Assembly: GCA_041658885.1 (NCBI GenBank)
Contig: JBAZZJ010000010.1
Coordinates: forward strand, 1 to 11,240
Reading direction: 5' to 3'
Length of the DNA stretch: 11,240 nucleotides
Source of the DNA: VMGX01 sp041658885
GTDB lineage: Bacteria; Patescibacteriota; Minisyncoccia; Phycocordibacterales; 21-14-all-36-13
Below the pieces are notes generated by a model. The model saw nothing but the letters and a program-made list of their open reading frames with translations. It was not told the DNA's origin and made no database searches. The translations under genes were made by a program, and so were the position numbers. This document shows, piece after piece, positions 4,669-11,240 of the stretch (position 1 is its first letter; each line of letters begins with the position of its first letter).

Positions 4669-5730
4669 CTATAACAACTTATCCAAACCCTGAACCTTAA
4701 CAGAATATTTTCTTGCATCGTCAATTGTTATTTCCCCCGCTCTTACTAATTCTGCAAGAGAACGATTCATGTCAACCATGCCTAATTCAGAACTTGTCTC
4801 AACAACAGAATCTATTTCATGAGTCCTACCCTCTCTTATCAAATTGGAAACAGCATTATTGTTTATTAAAAGTTCATAAGCTGGAACTATTCCTCCTGAA
4901 ATTCTAGGAATTAATCTCTGTGAAAAAATTCCAATTAAACTTCCTGCGAGCTGCATTCTAATTTGTGTTTGTCCATTAACGGGAAAAGAGTCAATAATTC
5001 TATCTATTGTTTGGGACGCATTATTTGTATGAAGTGTTGATAGAACCAAATGTCCTGTCTCTGCTGCAGTTACCGCAGCTGATATTGTTTCTAACCCCCT
5101 CATTTCACCTATCATAACAACATCTACATCTTGTCTGAACATGCTTTTTAAAGCTGTCGCAAAATCATCAGTATCAATTTTAACTTCTCTTTGATCTATC
5201 AGAGATTTCTTTTCTTCAAATAAATATTCAATAGGATCCTCTATTGTGATTATGTGCTCGGCTCTTGTTGTGTTTATTATTTCAATCATTGATGCAAGTG
5301 TAGTAGTTTTCCCATGTCCAACAGGACCAACAACAAGAAAGAACCCCTGTTGTTTATTGGCAAACATTTCCAAAATCGGCGGTAAATTAAGTTCTTGAAG
5401 AGACTTTATCTTTTTAGGAATTAAACGCATCGCAATAGCAACAGTTCCTTTTTGAAAATAACAATTACACCTGAATCTGACTTCATTTTTATGTTGATAA
5501 GAAAAATCTATTTCCTTGTTTTTTAAAAATTCATCTTTTTCTTTTTGGTTTAACAGCGCTGATGCCAAACCGATTGTATCTTCTTCTTTAAAAACACTTT
5601 CCCTTTCAAGAATAATTAACATACCAGAAACTCTTATAATCGGTTTTTTGCCAACACAAATATGAAGGTCCGATGCTCCTTCTTTTATTACTGTATCCAA
5701 TAAATTTTCTAATTGTTTCTTGTATTCCAT
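4669..5730 (-). CDS. pilT: Twitching motility retraction ATPase PilT
   Basis: This hexameric ATPase drives pilus retraction. With 353 residues it has normal length. Walker A is GPVGHGKT (135-142), where the usual Ser after Gly is His. The Asp box is TIEDPIEYLF (162-171), the Walker B region is DVVMIGEMRG (203-212), and the His box is AAETGHLVLSTLHTNNA. The late motif AVSNLIRE (293-300) matches the PilT signature AIRNLIRE, which separates it from PilB and from secretion ATPases. It lies between the receiver-domain gene (33-base gap) and pilC (25-base gap), consistent with one transcript. Confidence 0.96.
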   Translation of the reverse strand: MEYKKQLENLLDTVIKEGASDLHICVGKKPIIRVSGMLIILERESVFKEEDTIGLASALLNQKEKDEFLKNKEIDFSYQHKNEVRFRCNCYFQKGTVAIAMRLIPKKIKSLQELNLPPILEMFANKQQGFFLVVGPVGHGKTTTLASMIEIINTTRAEHIITIEDPIEYLFEEKKSLIDQREVKIDTDDFATALKSMFRQDVDVVMIGEMRGLETISAAVTAAETGHLVLSTLHTNNASQTIDRIIDSFPVNGQTQIRMQLAGSLIGIFSQRLIPRISGGIVPAYELLINNNAVSNLIREGRTHEIDSVVETSSELGMVDMNRSLAELVRAGEITIDDARKYSVKVQGLDKLL

Positions 5731-5763
5731 TTTTTAATTGTATGTCCAAATATTTCCTAATGA

Positions 5764-6165
5764 TTATTTTGGCTTGGAAATATTTTCTTTTGTTATTTTT
5801 AAAACTTCTTTCAAAACTTCGGATGGAATTGTGCTTGCCTTTACTATATATCCATGTATCCCATATTTTTTAGCTTTATCTATGTCTGACACCTGTCCTT
5901 GATTACTTAAAATAACTATAACGGCGTTTGGAGCCAGTTTTTCTTCTTTCTTTTTTTCAAGAAATGCAAACCCATCCATTACCGGCATTACAATATCAAG
6001 CAAAATTATGTCGTAATTTGAATCTTCTCTTAGTTTTTCCAAAGCCTCTTCACCGCCAATGGCAGTACTGACAATCAGTCCATTTTCTTTAAATTTTACA
6101 GTATAAATATCAAGAAGAAATTTGTCGTCGTCTATTATTAAAACTTTATATTTATTATTTTCCAT
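5764..6165 (-). CDS. Stand-alone response regulator receiver (CheY-like)
   Basis: A single receiver domain of 133 residues without an output domain. Acidic pocket residues are Asp12-Asp14, the phosphorylation site is Asp57 in YDIILLDIVMPVMDG, the conserved Ser/Thr position is Ser87 (VILSNQG), and Lys109 sits in GYIVKA. All key residues are present, so it should be phosphorylatable. ATG at 6165 is chosen over a GTG at 6183 because it gives the normal start MENNKYKVLIIDDD. No kinase gene is in the window. Its place between pilB and pilT suggests control of pilus extension against retraction, like the PilG/PilH regulators, but that is inference. Confidence 0.92.
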   Translation of the reverse strand: MENNKYKVLIIDDDKFLLDIYTVKFKENGLIVSTAIGGEEALEKLREDSNYDIILLDIVMPVMDGFAFLEKKKEEKLAPNAVIVILSNQGQVSDIDKAKKYGIHGYIVKASTIPSEVLKEVLKITKENISKPK

Positions 6166-6217
6166 ATATTTATATTTTAACACAAGAAATCAGGTTTTAA
6201 TAAGTCTTGTATTAAAA

Positions 6218-7945
6218 CTATAGTTTATTAGCCTCTTCTATTGGAACTTCTCCCCTAAACGCCTTCAAAAACGCGTCTTCTTTCATTGTGAGCATTCCGT
6301 TTTTTCTTGCTATTTTGTATATTCCATTTTCACTTGGGTCCTTCATTATCATTTCTTCTATTTCTTTATTCATTTCCATTACTTCAAAAACTGCCGTTCT
6401 TCCTTTTGTCCCGCTTGGACATTCATCTGATGGATTTGCATTATAAACATTTTGTGGAATTTTTATTTCTTTTTTAATTTCTGCTGGTAAATCAGAAAAT
6501 TGTTTTTCCAACATGGTTCTTAGGGCTCCATCCACAGAAATTGCTTTGCCGGAATTAGGACAAATTACTTTAACCAATCTTTGTGCCATGGCTATTATTA
6601 AAGTTGGTGGAATTAAATAAGGATCAACTCCCATGTCTATTAGTCTTGGAATAACTCCAACTGCATTGTTTGTGTGTATTGTAGATAAAACTAAGTGACC
6701 GGTTAGAGCTGCTTGTATCGCTAATTTTGCTGTGTCTTTATCTCTTATCTCTCCAACCATTATTATATCTGGATCTTGTCTTAGAGTCGTACGAAGTCCT
6801 GTTGCAAATGTGTATCCTATCTCTGGTCTTATTTCAGACTGACTTACCCCTGGAATATTATATTCTATGGGATTTTCTAAACTCAAAACATTATTCGTCT
6901 CTCTGTCTAATTCTTCAAGCATTGAATAAAGTGTTGTTGTCTTTCCAGAACCAGTTGGACCAGATATTAAAATTAATCCGTAAGGTCTTTTTATTGCGTC
7001 TTTAATTAATTTTAAATTTTTTTCACTTATTCCTAAGCCGTCTAATCCTATAACTCCGCTGTCCGGATCAAGAATTCTCATAACAACTTTTTCCCCATAA
7101 TATGTAGGAAAAGTGGACACTCTGAAATCAATCTTTCTATTATCAACATGCGCAGAAAATCTCCCATCTTGTGGTTTTCTTTTTTCGTCTAATTTCATGT
7201 TAGATAATATTTTTATTCTTGCAACTACTGCGTTATGAATTTTTTTAGGGAGTTTTAGGCTTGTATTCATTGCCCCATCAACCCTAAATCTAATTCTTAC
7301 TTCTTCATCAATCGGCTCTATATGTATGTCGGATGCCCCTCCTTCAGTTGCGTATCTTAAAATGGTTGCGACTATTTTTGTAACTGGTGCGTCTTCAATT
7401 ATTTTTGTAGTTATTCCTTTTTTTGGAATTTCTTCAACTTCTTTTGATATTCTTTGTTCTTCCACGGAAAGTTCCGTTTCCAATTCTGTTAAGGCCTTTC
7501 CGACTTCTCCTGACAAACCACTGTATGATTCTCTTATTTTTTTAAAATCTCTCTCCGAAATAACATATATGCTAAATGGGAGTTGATGTTTAGAAGAAAT
7601 AAAAGATACAGCATCTCTTGCTTCCATGTTATTGGGGTCAACAAAACCAACTTCCAGTGTTCCGTCCTGAATTCCTAAAGGAATAATTTTGTAATAATCA
7701 ACAGATTTTTCTGGAATATATTTTAATGTTTCAAATGGTGCTGGAGTATTTTCAAGATTTTTAAATGGTACGCCAAAATATTCTCCTTTGGCTTCAAGAA
7801 TTTCTGACATTGTAATTCCTCTTTTTTGCAAAACCATCTCTACATCTCCATTTGATTCTTCTGCTTCCTTTTCTAGAAGAACTAAATCTTCCTTGTTTAT
7901 GAGTTTTTTATTTAAAAGTATTTTAAAAAAATTTTGAAAGTTCAT
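6218..7945 (-). CDS. pilB: Pilus extension ATPase PilB (GspE family)
   Basis: PilB powers pilin polymerisation. The 575-residue protein has the N-terminal MshEN/GspE-N domain (about 1-140), a linker, and the ATPase core: Walker A GPTGSGKT (329-336), the Asp box around SLENPIEY (355-362), Walker B DIIMVGEIRD (393-402), and the His box LTGHLVLSTIHTNNAV (414-429). The C-terminal zinc motif, usually four cysteines in two CxxC pairs, is reduced: only Cys462 (ICPNSG) and Cys509 (ECPSGTKGR) remain, so zinc binding is doubtful. I know this reduced form from CPR PilB proteins, so it is probably a lineage trait and not damage. The start codon directly abuts a long inverted repeat (7946-8078). Confidence 0.96.
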   Translation of the reverse strand: MNFQNFFKILLNKKLINKEDLVLLEKEAEESNGDVEMVLQKRGITMSEILEAKGEYFGVPFKNLENTPAPFETLKYIPEKSVDYYKIIPLGIQDGTLEVGFVDPNNMEARDAVSFISSKHQLPFSIYVISERDFKKIRESYSGLSGEVGKALTELETELSVEEQRISKEVEEIPKKGITTKIIEDAPVTKIVATILRYATEGGASDIHIEPIDEEVRIRFRVDGAMNTSLKLPKKIHNAVVARIKILSNMKLDEKRKPQDGRFSAHVDNRKIDFRVSTFPTYYGEKVVMRILDPDSGVIGLDGLGISEKNLKLIKDAIKRPYGLILISGPTGSGKTTTLYSMLEELDRETNNVLSLENPIEYNIPGVSQSEIRPEIGYTFATGLRTTLRQDPDIIMVGEIRDKDTAKLAIQAALTGHLVLSTIHTNNAVGVIPRLIDMGVDPYLIPPTLIIAMAQRLVKVICPNSGKAISVDGALRTMLEKQFSDLPAEIKKEIKIPQNVYNANPSDECPSGTKGRTAVFEVMEMNKEIEEMIMKDPSENGIYKIARKNGMLTMKEDAFLKAFRGEVPIEEANKL

Positions 7946-8078
7946 CCTGTAGTGAAAAATGACATCGCCCTAAGAGAGCATGTTTATTTTTATTGTTAAT
8001 ATTAATAAATTTTCTTTTATAATAAAATTATTCATTTCTAATATTTTTCTCTTTCTTAATGTCATTTTCTACTACGGG
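7946..8078 (-). promoter_or_regulatory. 133-base hairpin directly before the pilB start codon
   Basis: The arms 7946-7965 and 8059-8078 pair over 20 positions with one mismatch and two G-T wobbles (plus strand view). Further inside, TAAG/CTTA and AGAG/CTCT (7971-7978 with 8049-8058), AATATT (7998-8003 with 8040-8045) and AATAA.TTTT with AAAATTATT (8004-8013 with 8024-8032) continue the stem. On the minus strand the 3' arm ends ACTACAGG, with ATG of pilB as the next base. The ends (CCTGT / ACGGG) resemble those of the TWJ elements. It may be a repeat that has become a leader, or an attenuating fold. Confidence 0.6.
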
Positions 8079-8150
8079 ATTCATATTACTAAATCCTTTG
8101 AGTTTAAGAGCCCGGTTTAATTGATTGAGATAAAATACGTGAACCAACCC

Positions 8151-8465
8151 CTACTTCAATTCTAGGGAGGCAAAAGGATTTATTCTTCCAACTTCTTGAA
8201 TTTTTATATCAATACTATAATCGTTTAAACTTTTAAAAACCGGTGAGTTAAATAATTTTTCATCCAACTTAATTGATTTCATTTCCAAAAGTAATGACAA
8301 TAGATTTTTATCTACCTGCAATGTCGCGTTTGTTTGGTCTTCCACATAAAGAGCCGTTTCTGTGTCAATTGTATTGTTGTTTCTAAAAAAGAAAAAATGC
8401 AAAGCAAAAAGAATTACTATAGTTACTACGGCTACTATTATATTTTTGGTAAGTTTGTTATTCAT
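8151..8465 (-). CDS. PilP-like pilus alignment protein, short
   Basis: A 104-residue protein with one N-terminal membrane segment (about residues 9-27) followed by a linker and the C-terminal stretch DYSIDIKIQEVGRINPFASL. The motif GRINPF (93-98) matches the GR.NPF motif of PilP in the region between its linker and its beta domain. The beta domain that in Gram-negative bacteria contacts the secretin PilQ is absent, which fits an organism without PilQ. Position after pilM, pilN and pilO is that of pilP. It lies 67 bases after pilO, across a strong hairpin. The assignment rests on motif, topology and position. Confidence 0.7.
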   Translation of the reverse strand: MNNKLTKNIIVAVVTIVILFALHFFFFRNNNTIDTETALYVEDQTNATLQVDKNLLSLLLEMKSIKLDEKLFNSPVFKSLNDYSIDIKIQEVGRINPFASLELK

Positions 8466-8503
8466 GTATAAATTAAATTATGGATGAAAAATCTGACACT
8501 ATT

Positions 8504-8532
8504 CTTGAAAACCTCTCCCAGAGGTTTTCAAG
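8504..8532 (-). promoter_or_regulatory. Perfect intercistronic hairpin between pilO and the PilP-like gene
   Basis: CTTGAAAACCTCT (8504-8516) and AGAGGTTTTCAAG (8520-8532) form 13 pairs with a three-base loop. It starts at the first base after the pilO stop codon. On the minus strand it is not followed by a clean T run (AATAGTGTCAGATTTTTC), so it is more likely an RNA-stability or processing element than a full terminator. Confidence 0.8.
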
Positions 8533-9075
8533 TTACTCCACCCAATATGTTTTTAGGCTGACTCTGTATTCATTAAAATCTGAATCTGACGCTTTAAACA
8601 TTATTCTTGATATATCAACGACCCTAAGTTTGCTTTCTAGTTCTTCTATAAATTTAACGAAATTTTCATATGAAGAAGAAACCGTAAAACTTAGTGTTAT
8701 TGTATAAAAATCTTTTGCAGTTGCTTCAACAACATTTTTTGACTTGTTATCATCACCACTTGAAATTGAAACATCTCTCAAATTCATCCCATACTTTGAT
8801 GCAGTGTTGTCTATCTCTAAAATTAATCTCACATTATCAACATTATTTGGTAAAAGTTTTTCCAGCCTTTCTATATCACTTAAATTAAACGTATTGAATT
8901 TAGATAAAAGCGCGTCTCTAATTGTTTGAAGCTCTCGAGATTTATTTAAAGCTTCATCGTATTGAATTTCTTCCTTTTCTACATCTTTTACTTTCGTATA
9001 AAGAGGGTCAGTAAAAGTAAAAAAGGTTGCCACTGCTATTATTATTAAAATTATTGGAATTAAAAACTTTGTCAT
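8533..9075 (-). CDS. pilO: Pilus alignment protein PilO
   Basis: PilO is a bitopic inner-membrane protein that dimerises with PilN and transmits the PilM signal. The 180-residue protein has one N-terminal membrane helix (about 4-22), a coiled-coil-like charged region (about 30-60), and a ferredoxin-like domain. The stretch LEKLLPNNVDNVRLILEIDNTASKYGMNLRDV is typical of the family, as is FVKFIEELESKLRVVDI. Only one base separates its start from the pilN stop, so the two are translationally coupled, and AGAGAAG lies upstream as a weak ribosome binding site. Confidence 0.88.
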   Translation of the reverse strand: MTKFLIPIILIIIAVATFFTFTDPLYTKVKDVEKEEIQYDEALNKSRELQTIRDALLSKFNTFNLSDIERLEKLLPNNVDNVRLILEIDNTASKYGMNLRDVSISSGDDNKSKNVVEATAKDFYTITLSFTVSSSYENFVKFIEELESKLRVVDISRIMFKASDSDFNEYRVSLKTYWVE

Positions 9076-9076
9076 A

Positions 9077-9661
9077 TTACTTCTCTAAATTATTTTCATA
9101 TAAAATCAAGGATTTATCTATAGCGGCAGAAAAATCAAATAGAACATTGCCTTTTGAATTTAATTTAAAACCTGAAAAAATTGGCTCTTGAACATATTTA
9201 TTCCCAGCAAACATATCCGATTGAAGAGCAACGGATGAATAACTATCCGCCTCCCCTCTCATTGTGACAAAGAATGAGCCGTCCCCCCTTTGTGTAAACT
9301 CAAATTCATTGAATCTAACCGTTTTCAATGTGGTCTGTTCAAGCAACTTGAAAAAAGAAGAAACAGATATGTGTCCGTCTAAAACTTTCTGAGCAGAATT
9401 AATTCTCACATCTAGATTTGAGAGCTGTTCAATTAGTGCCGGTTCAAAAGACCCCTTTGCTCTTTCAAGAGAGTCTATTTTATCTTTTATTGCTTTCGCC
9501 TTATATTCAGAAAGAAAGTATACTCCTCCGGCTAAAACTAGAGAGACTATAAAAATTATTATTGATACTAACAAAAATAAGCTAACTTTGCTAGATTTTT
9601 TGTTAGCCTCAAAAGAGGTCGTCATCTGCCCCCTCGGTATAAAAGATGTTTTTCCATCCAT
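9077..9661 (-). CDS. pilN: Pilus alignment protein PilN-like
   Basis: PilN joins cytoplasmic PilM to the membrane through a short N-terminal peptide. This 194-residue protein starts MDGKTSFIPRG; SFIP probably takes the place of the INLLP motif that binds PilM in other bacteria. One membrane helix follows (about 27-50), then a charged coiled-coil region and a beta-rich domain. Sequence conservation with classical PilN is low, so the name depends on topology, motif and position between pilM and pilO. The gap to pilM is unusually long (150 bases) and holds a repeat element and a possible promoter. Confidence 0.78.
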   Translation of the reverse strand: MDGKTSFIPRGQMTTSFEANKKSSKVSLFLLVSIIIFIVSLVLAGGVYFLSEYKAKAIKDKIDSLERAKGSFEPALIEQLSNLDVRINSAQKVLDGHISVSSFFKLLEQTTLKTVRFNEFEFTQRGDGSFFVTMRGEADSYSSVALQSDMFAGNKYVQEPIFSGFKLNSKGNVLFDFSAAIDKSLILYENNLEK

Positions 9662-9671
9662 AACTATATAA

Positions 9672-9677
9672 ATTATA
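9672..9677 (-). promoter_or_regulatory. Possible pilN promoter -10 box
   Basis: TATAAT on the minus strand lies so close to the pilN ATG at 9661 that the start of transcription would be about four bases before it, again a leaderless mRNA. No convincing -35 is seen (the position is T-rich). Confidence 0.35.
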
Positions 9678-9733
9678 TTACAAACAAAAAATAAAAACTA
9701 TAGGAATGTTAATATGTTTTTTATCCGCGCTTG

Positions 9734-9787
9734 CCCTGTTAAATAATTCGCTCTTAGCGAATTCCTGCCTCGTAGGATTTAACGGGG
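9734..9787 (+). repeat. Three-way-junction repeat element TWJ-3, between pilM and pilN
   Basis: The outer stem CCCTGTTAAAT (9734-9744) pairs with ATTTAACGGGG (9777-9787) including one T-G wobble. The arms are AATTCGCT-CTT-AGCGAATT (9745-9763) and CCTGC-CTC-GTAGG (9764-9776), the latter with one G-T wobble. No base is unpaired at the junction. TGAATC follows and TCCGCGCTTG precedes, as around the minimal palindrome at 3389-3404. On the minus strand it lies just after the pilM stop codon, with AYGCRGAC directly after the stop, as at pilC. Confidence 0.85.
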
Positions 9788-9811
9788 TGAATCTTCATTT
9801 TTAGTCTGCGT

Positions 9812-10936
9812 CTATATCGTTTCTTCCAACTTCCTCAAAGCGACTCCAACTGCAATAGCAAATTCCGGTCCGGCTTTTTTCAAAATTTCTTCAAGAAATG
9901 CTGGCGCTTCAACTTTTTTAAATGGGTTTGCTAATTCAATTTCTATTTTGAATTTTTCCGATGTCCTATCTACTATATTCTTAAGCAAAACTCCTCCTCC
10001 GCTTAATACAATCTTTGATATACTCTTATTATACTTGGTCTGATAATCTGTTATGACTCTTTCAACTTCTGAATATATATATTCAAGTATTGCAGACGTA
10101 CTTTCTGAAAATCCATTCTCATCGTCTTCTTTTTTCCCAGCAAGGCCGGAAACTCTTTTTGAATCTTCAGCCTCGTCAAAAGATATTCCTAAAGATTTTG
10201 ACAAAGCGAGGGTTAAATCTTGAGAACCCCTGTTTACTATGTGCGACGTTTTTATTACACCTTCCTCAACTATATATAATTTCGTTGTACTAACTCCAAA
10301 ATCAAAAATCATAACTGGTTTTATTCCCCTACTTAAGACTGACCTCGTTGTTGAAAAAAGTTCTATTTCAAAAAACGAGCTTTCAAGATTATTTTGAGAT
10401 AAAACATTTTGATACATATTTATTATCTCCTTATGTATTGCAACAAGCATAACTTCTATCTCTTTTGGTTTTGAGGCTCCATCATCTTCAGAATAACTTT
10501 CTTCGTTTGGTATAACGTTCCAATCCAAAAGAACCTCCGTCATCGGAACTGGTACATATTTTCTGGCTTCAATTGGTATTATATCTTTCAACTGCTTTTC
10601 GCTTGCAGCTGGCACTTTAATTACCTTTAATAAACTTGAACTTAAAGGAACCGCTACCCCACATTCTTTTGCGGTAATTTTTGATTCTCTTATTAAGTCT
10701 CCTAGGGCTTCAGATATTTTTTCTGTTGATAATTTTGTGGCTCTTCCACTTTCTACTCCGGCATATGGACCTAAAGATATTTCTCCGTATGTTTCAAGAA
10801 TGGCTTTTCCTCTCTTTCTCCTTAATTGAACGGCTTTAATGGTAGAAGAGCTTATATCTATCCCCAAGACACTTTTTTCTTTCTTAACAAAATAGTCCTT
10901 TACTGACCTTATTAAATTTTGAAAAAATTCATTCAT
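9812..10936 (-). CDS. pilM: Type IV pilus actin-like ATPase PilM
   Basis: PilM is a cytoplasmic actin-fold protein that links the PilB/PilT motors to PilN and PilO. The 374-residue length is normal. Nucleotide-binding motifs are visible: phosphate 1 VLGIDISSSTIKAVQL (23-38), phosphate 2 MIFDFGVSTTKLYIV (209-223), and adenosine IVLSGGGVLLKNI (309-321). The ending GPEFAIAVGVALRK (356-369) is typical. The conserved interior VPAASEKQLKDIIPIEARKYVP is also present. It is the first gene of the cluster, with its own promoter 20-30 bases upstream, so it probably starts the operon. Confidence 0.95.
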   Translation of the reverse strand: MNEFFQNLIRSVKDYFVKKEKSVLGIDISSSTIKAVQLRRKRGKAILETYGEISLGPYAGVESGRATKLSTEKISEALGDLIRESKITAKECGVAVPLSSSLLKVIKVPAASEKQLKDIIPIEARKYVPVPMTEVLLDWNVIPNEESYSEDDGASKPKEIEVMLVAIHKEIINMYQNVLSQNNLESSFFEIELFSTTRSVLSRGIKPVMIFDFGVSTTKLYIVEEGVIKTSHIVNRGSQDLTLALSKSLGISFDEAEDSKRVSGLAGKKEDDENGFSESTSAILEYIYSEVERVITDYQTKYNKSISKIVLSGGGVLLKNIVDRTSEKFKIEIELANPFKKVEAPAFLEEILKKAGPEFAIAVGVALRKLEETI

Positions 10937-10955
10937 TTTTTTATATATTGTTATA

Positions 10956-10964
10956 ATTATAGCA
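10956..10964 (-). promoter_or_regulatory. pilM promoter, extended -10
   Basis: The minus strand reads TGCTATAAT, a perfect extended -10. The expected start near 10949 leaves a leader of about 13 bases before the pilM ATG. No strong -35 is seen, and that position falls inside repeat B, so the end of the repeat would contact RNA polymerase. Confidence 0.6.
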
Positions 10965-10973
10965 AGAAATCAA

Positions 10974-11102
10974 CCCCATTAGAAGTTCATTGGGAATAAA
11001 AAATTATTTACAATACTATAAACGAATTCGCCTACGGCTTTATTTATTCTTAAATCGCGTTTAGTATTAAACTTCTAACCTGCCTGCGGTAGGCAGGCGG
11101 GG
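10974..11102 (-). repeat. Repeat B, inverted-repeat element between pilM and the ComF-like gene
   Basis: The left end CCCCATTAGAAGTT (10974-10987) is identical to that of repeat A. Its partner AACTTCTAAC (11070-11079) is separated from the closing GGGG (11099-11102) by a hairpin, CCTGCCT-GCGGT-AGGCAGG (11079-11097). An inner stem pairs AATACT and AAACG with CGTTT and AGTATT across a two-base bulge, and the centre carries GCCTACGGC. After the element, ACTAAAAAGCAATAAAAC (11111-11128) matches 2194-2211 after repeat A at 17 of 18 bases. Confidence 0.75.
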
Positions 11103-11140
11103 CAAGTAAAACTAAAAAGCAATAAAACAATAAAATAACC

Positions 11141-11240
11141 ATGAAAAAAATAATTAATATAATTTTAGACATTTTGTTCCCTTTTTCTGAAAAAAGAAGA
11201 AGAGTTGAATCTTTGACTGCCGAAGAGGTTTTTAGAAAAT
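11141..11240 (+). CDS. ComF-like phosphoribosyltransferase family protein, N-terminus only
   Basis: The open frame from ATG 11141 runs off the right edge with 33 codons seen. It begins MKKIINIILDILFPF and continues SEKRRRVESLTAEEVFRK. ComF/ComFC proteins start with a similar hydrophobic stretch (LLDLLFP), then usually a zinc-binding CxxC. Here charged residues follow and no Cys is seen, a form I associate with CPR ComF-like proteins. The phosphoribosyltransferase domain itself lies outside the window, so the call depends on a short N-terminus. It is divergent from pilM. No clear ribosome binding site precedes it. Confidence 0.5.
   Translation, partial: MKKIINIILDILFPFSEKRRRVESLTAEEVFRK

Noticed and set aside
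6166..6183. GTG start at 6183 for the receiver protein
   Set aside because: It would add only MLKYKY before a normal receiver start; ATG at 6165 is the simpler choice.
3438..10936. Type II secretion system instead of type IV pilus
   Set aside because: PilT with its AIRNLIRE-like motif and PilM point to a pilus; no secretin or pseudopilin set is present.

Overview
The window looks like a small, AT-rich chromosome of a Candidate Phyla Radiation bacterium (Patescibacteria), most like Parcubacteria. The reasons are a compact type IV pilus (T4P) locus with no secretin PilQ, a short pilin with a YHLGA...ADP.YDV C-terminus, a PilB whose zinc cysteines are reduced to CPNSG...CPSGTKGR, a ComF-like protein start without its zinc cysteines, and few Shine-Dalgarno sequences. 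This placement rests on recognition of these traits, not on a search.

Layout. 1-407 (-): a partial gene starting directly after the pilD stop, built of 43-residue tandem repeats and running off the left edge. 408-1193 (-): prepilin peptidase pilD. 1206-1353: a folded repeat element and a bidirectional terminator. 1367-1807 (-): pilin. 1808-2280: a 470-base divergent intergenic region with the pilin promoter, a hairpin-rich pilin leader, repeats A and TWJ-2, and the hicBA promoter. 2288-2715 (+): a hicB-hicA toxin-antitoxin pair. 2716-2951: two terminator-like hairpins and nothing else that I recognise. 2952-3257 (-): an unrecognised 101-residue protein whose promoter is overlapped by a perfect palindrome. 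3343-3437: terminator and a palindromic repeat. 3438-10936 (-): the main pilus cluster. In transcription order it is pilM, pilN, pilO, a PilP-like gene, pilB, a CheY-like regulator, pilT, pilC. 10937-11140: divergent intergenic region with repeat B. 11141-11240 (+): start of a ComF-like gene, cut by the right edge.

Together the genes form an almost complete monoderm-type T4P machine: pilin and PilD for the subunit, PilM/N/O/P-like for alignment, PilC for the platform, PilB and PilT for extension and retraction, and a lone receiver domain that could set the balance. A ComF-like neighbour would fit a DNA-uptake role, but that is inference.

The most unusual content is non-coding. At least three dispersed elements share a terminal stem (CCYGTKAAAT / ATTTMACRGG) that encloses two hairpins with no unpaired base at the junction, while the hairpin sequences differ between copies. 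A minimal palindromic version shares flanks with one of them. A second family (A and B) occupies both divergent intergenic regions, and a 133-base hairpin sits directly before the pilB start codon. The left-edge gene repeats a prepilin-like K/R...GFT motif three times next to the prepilin peptidase gene.
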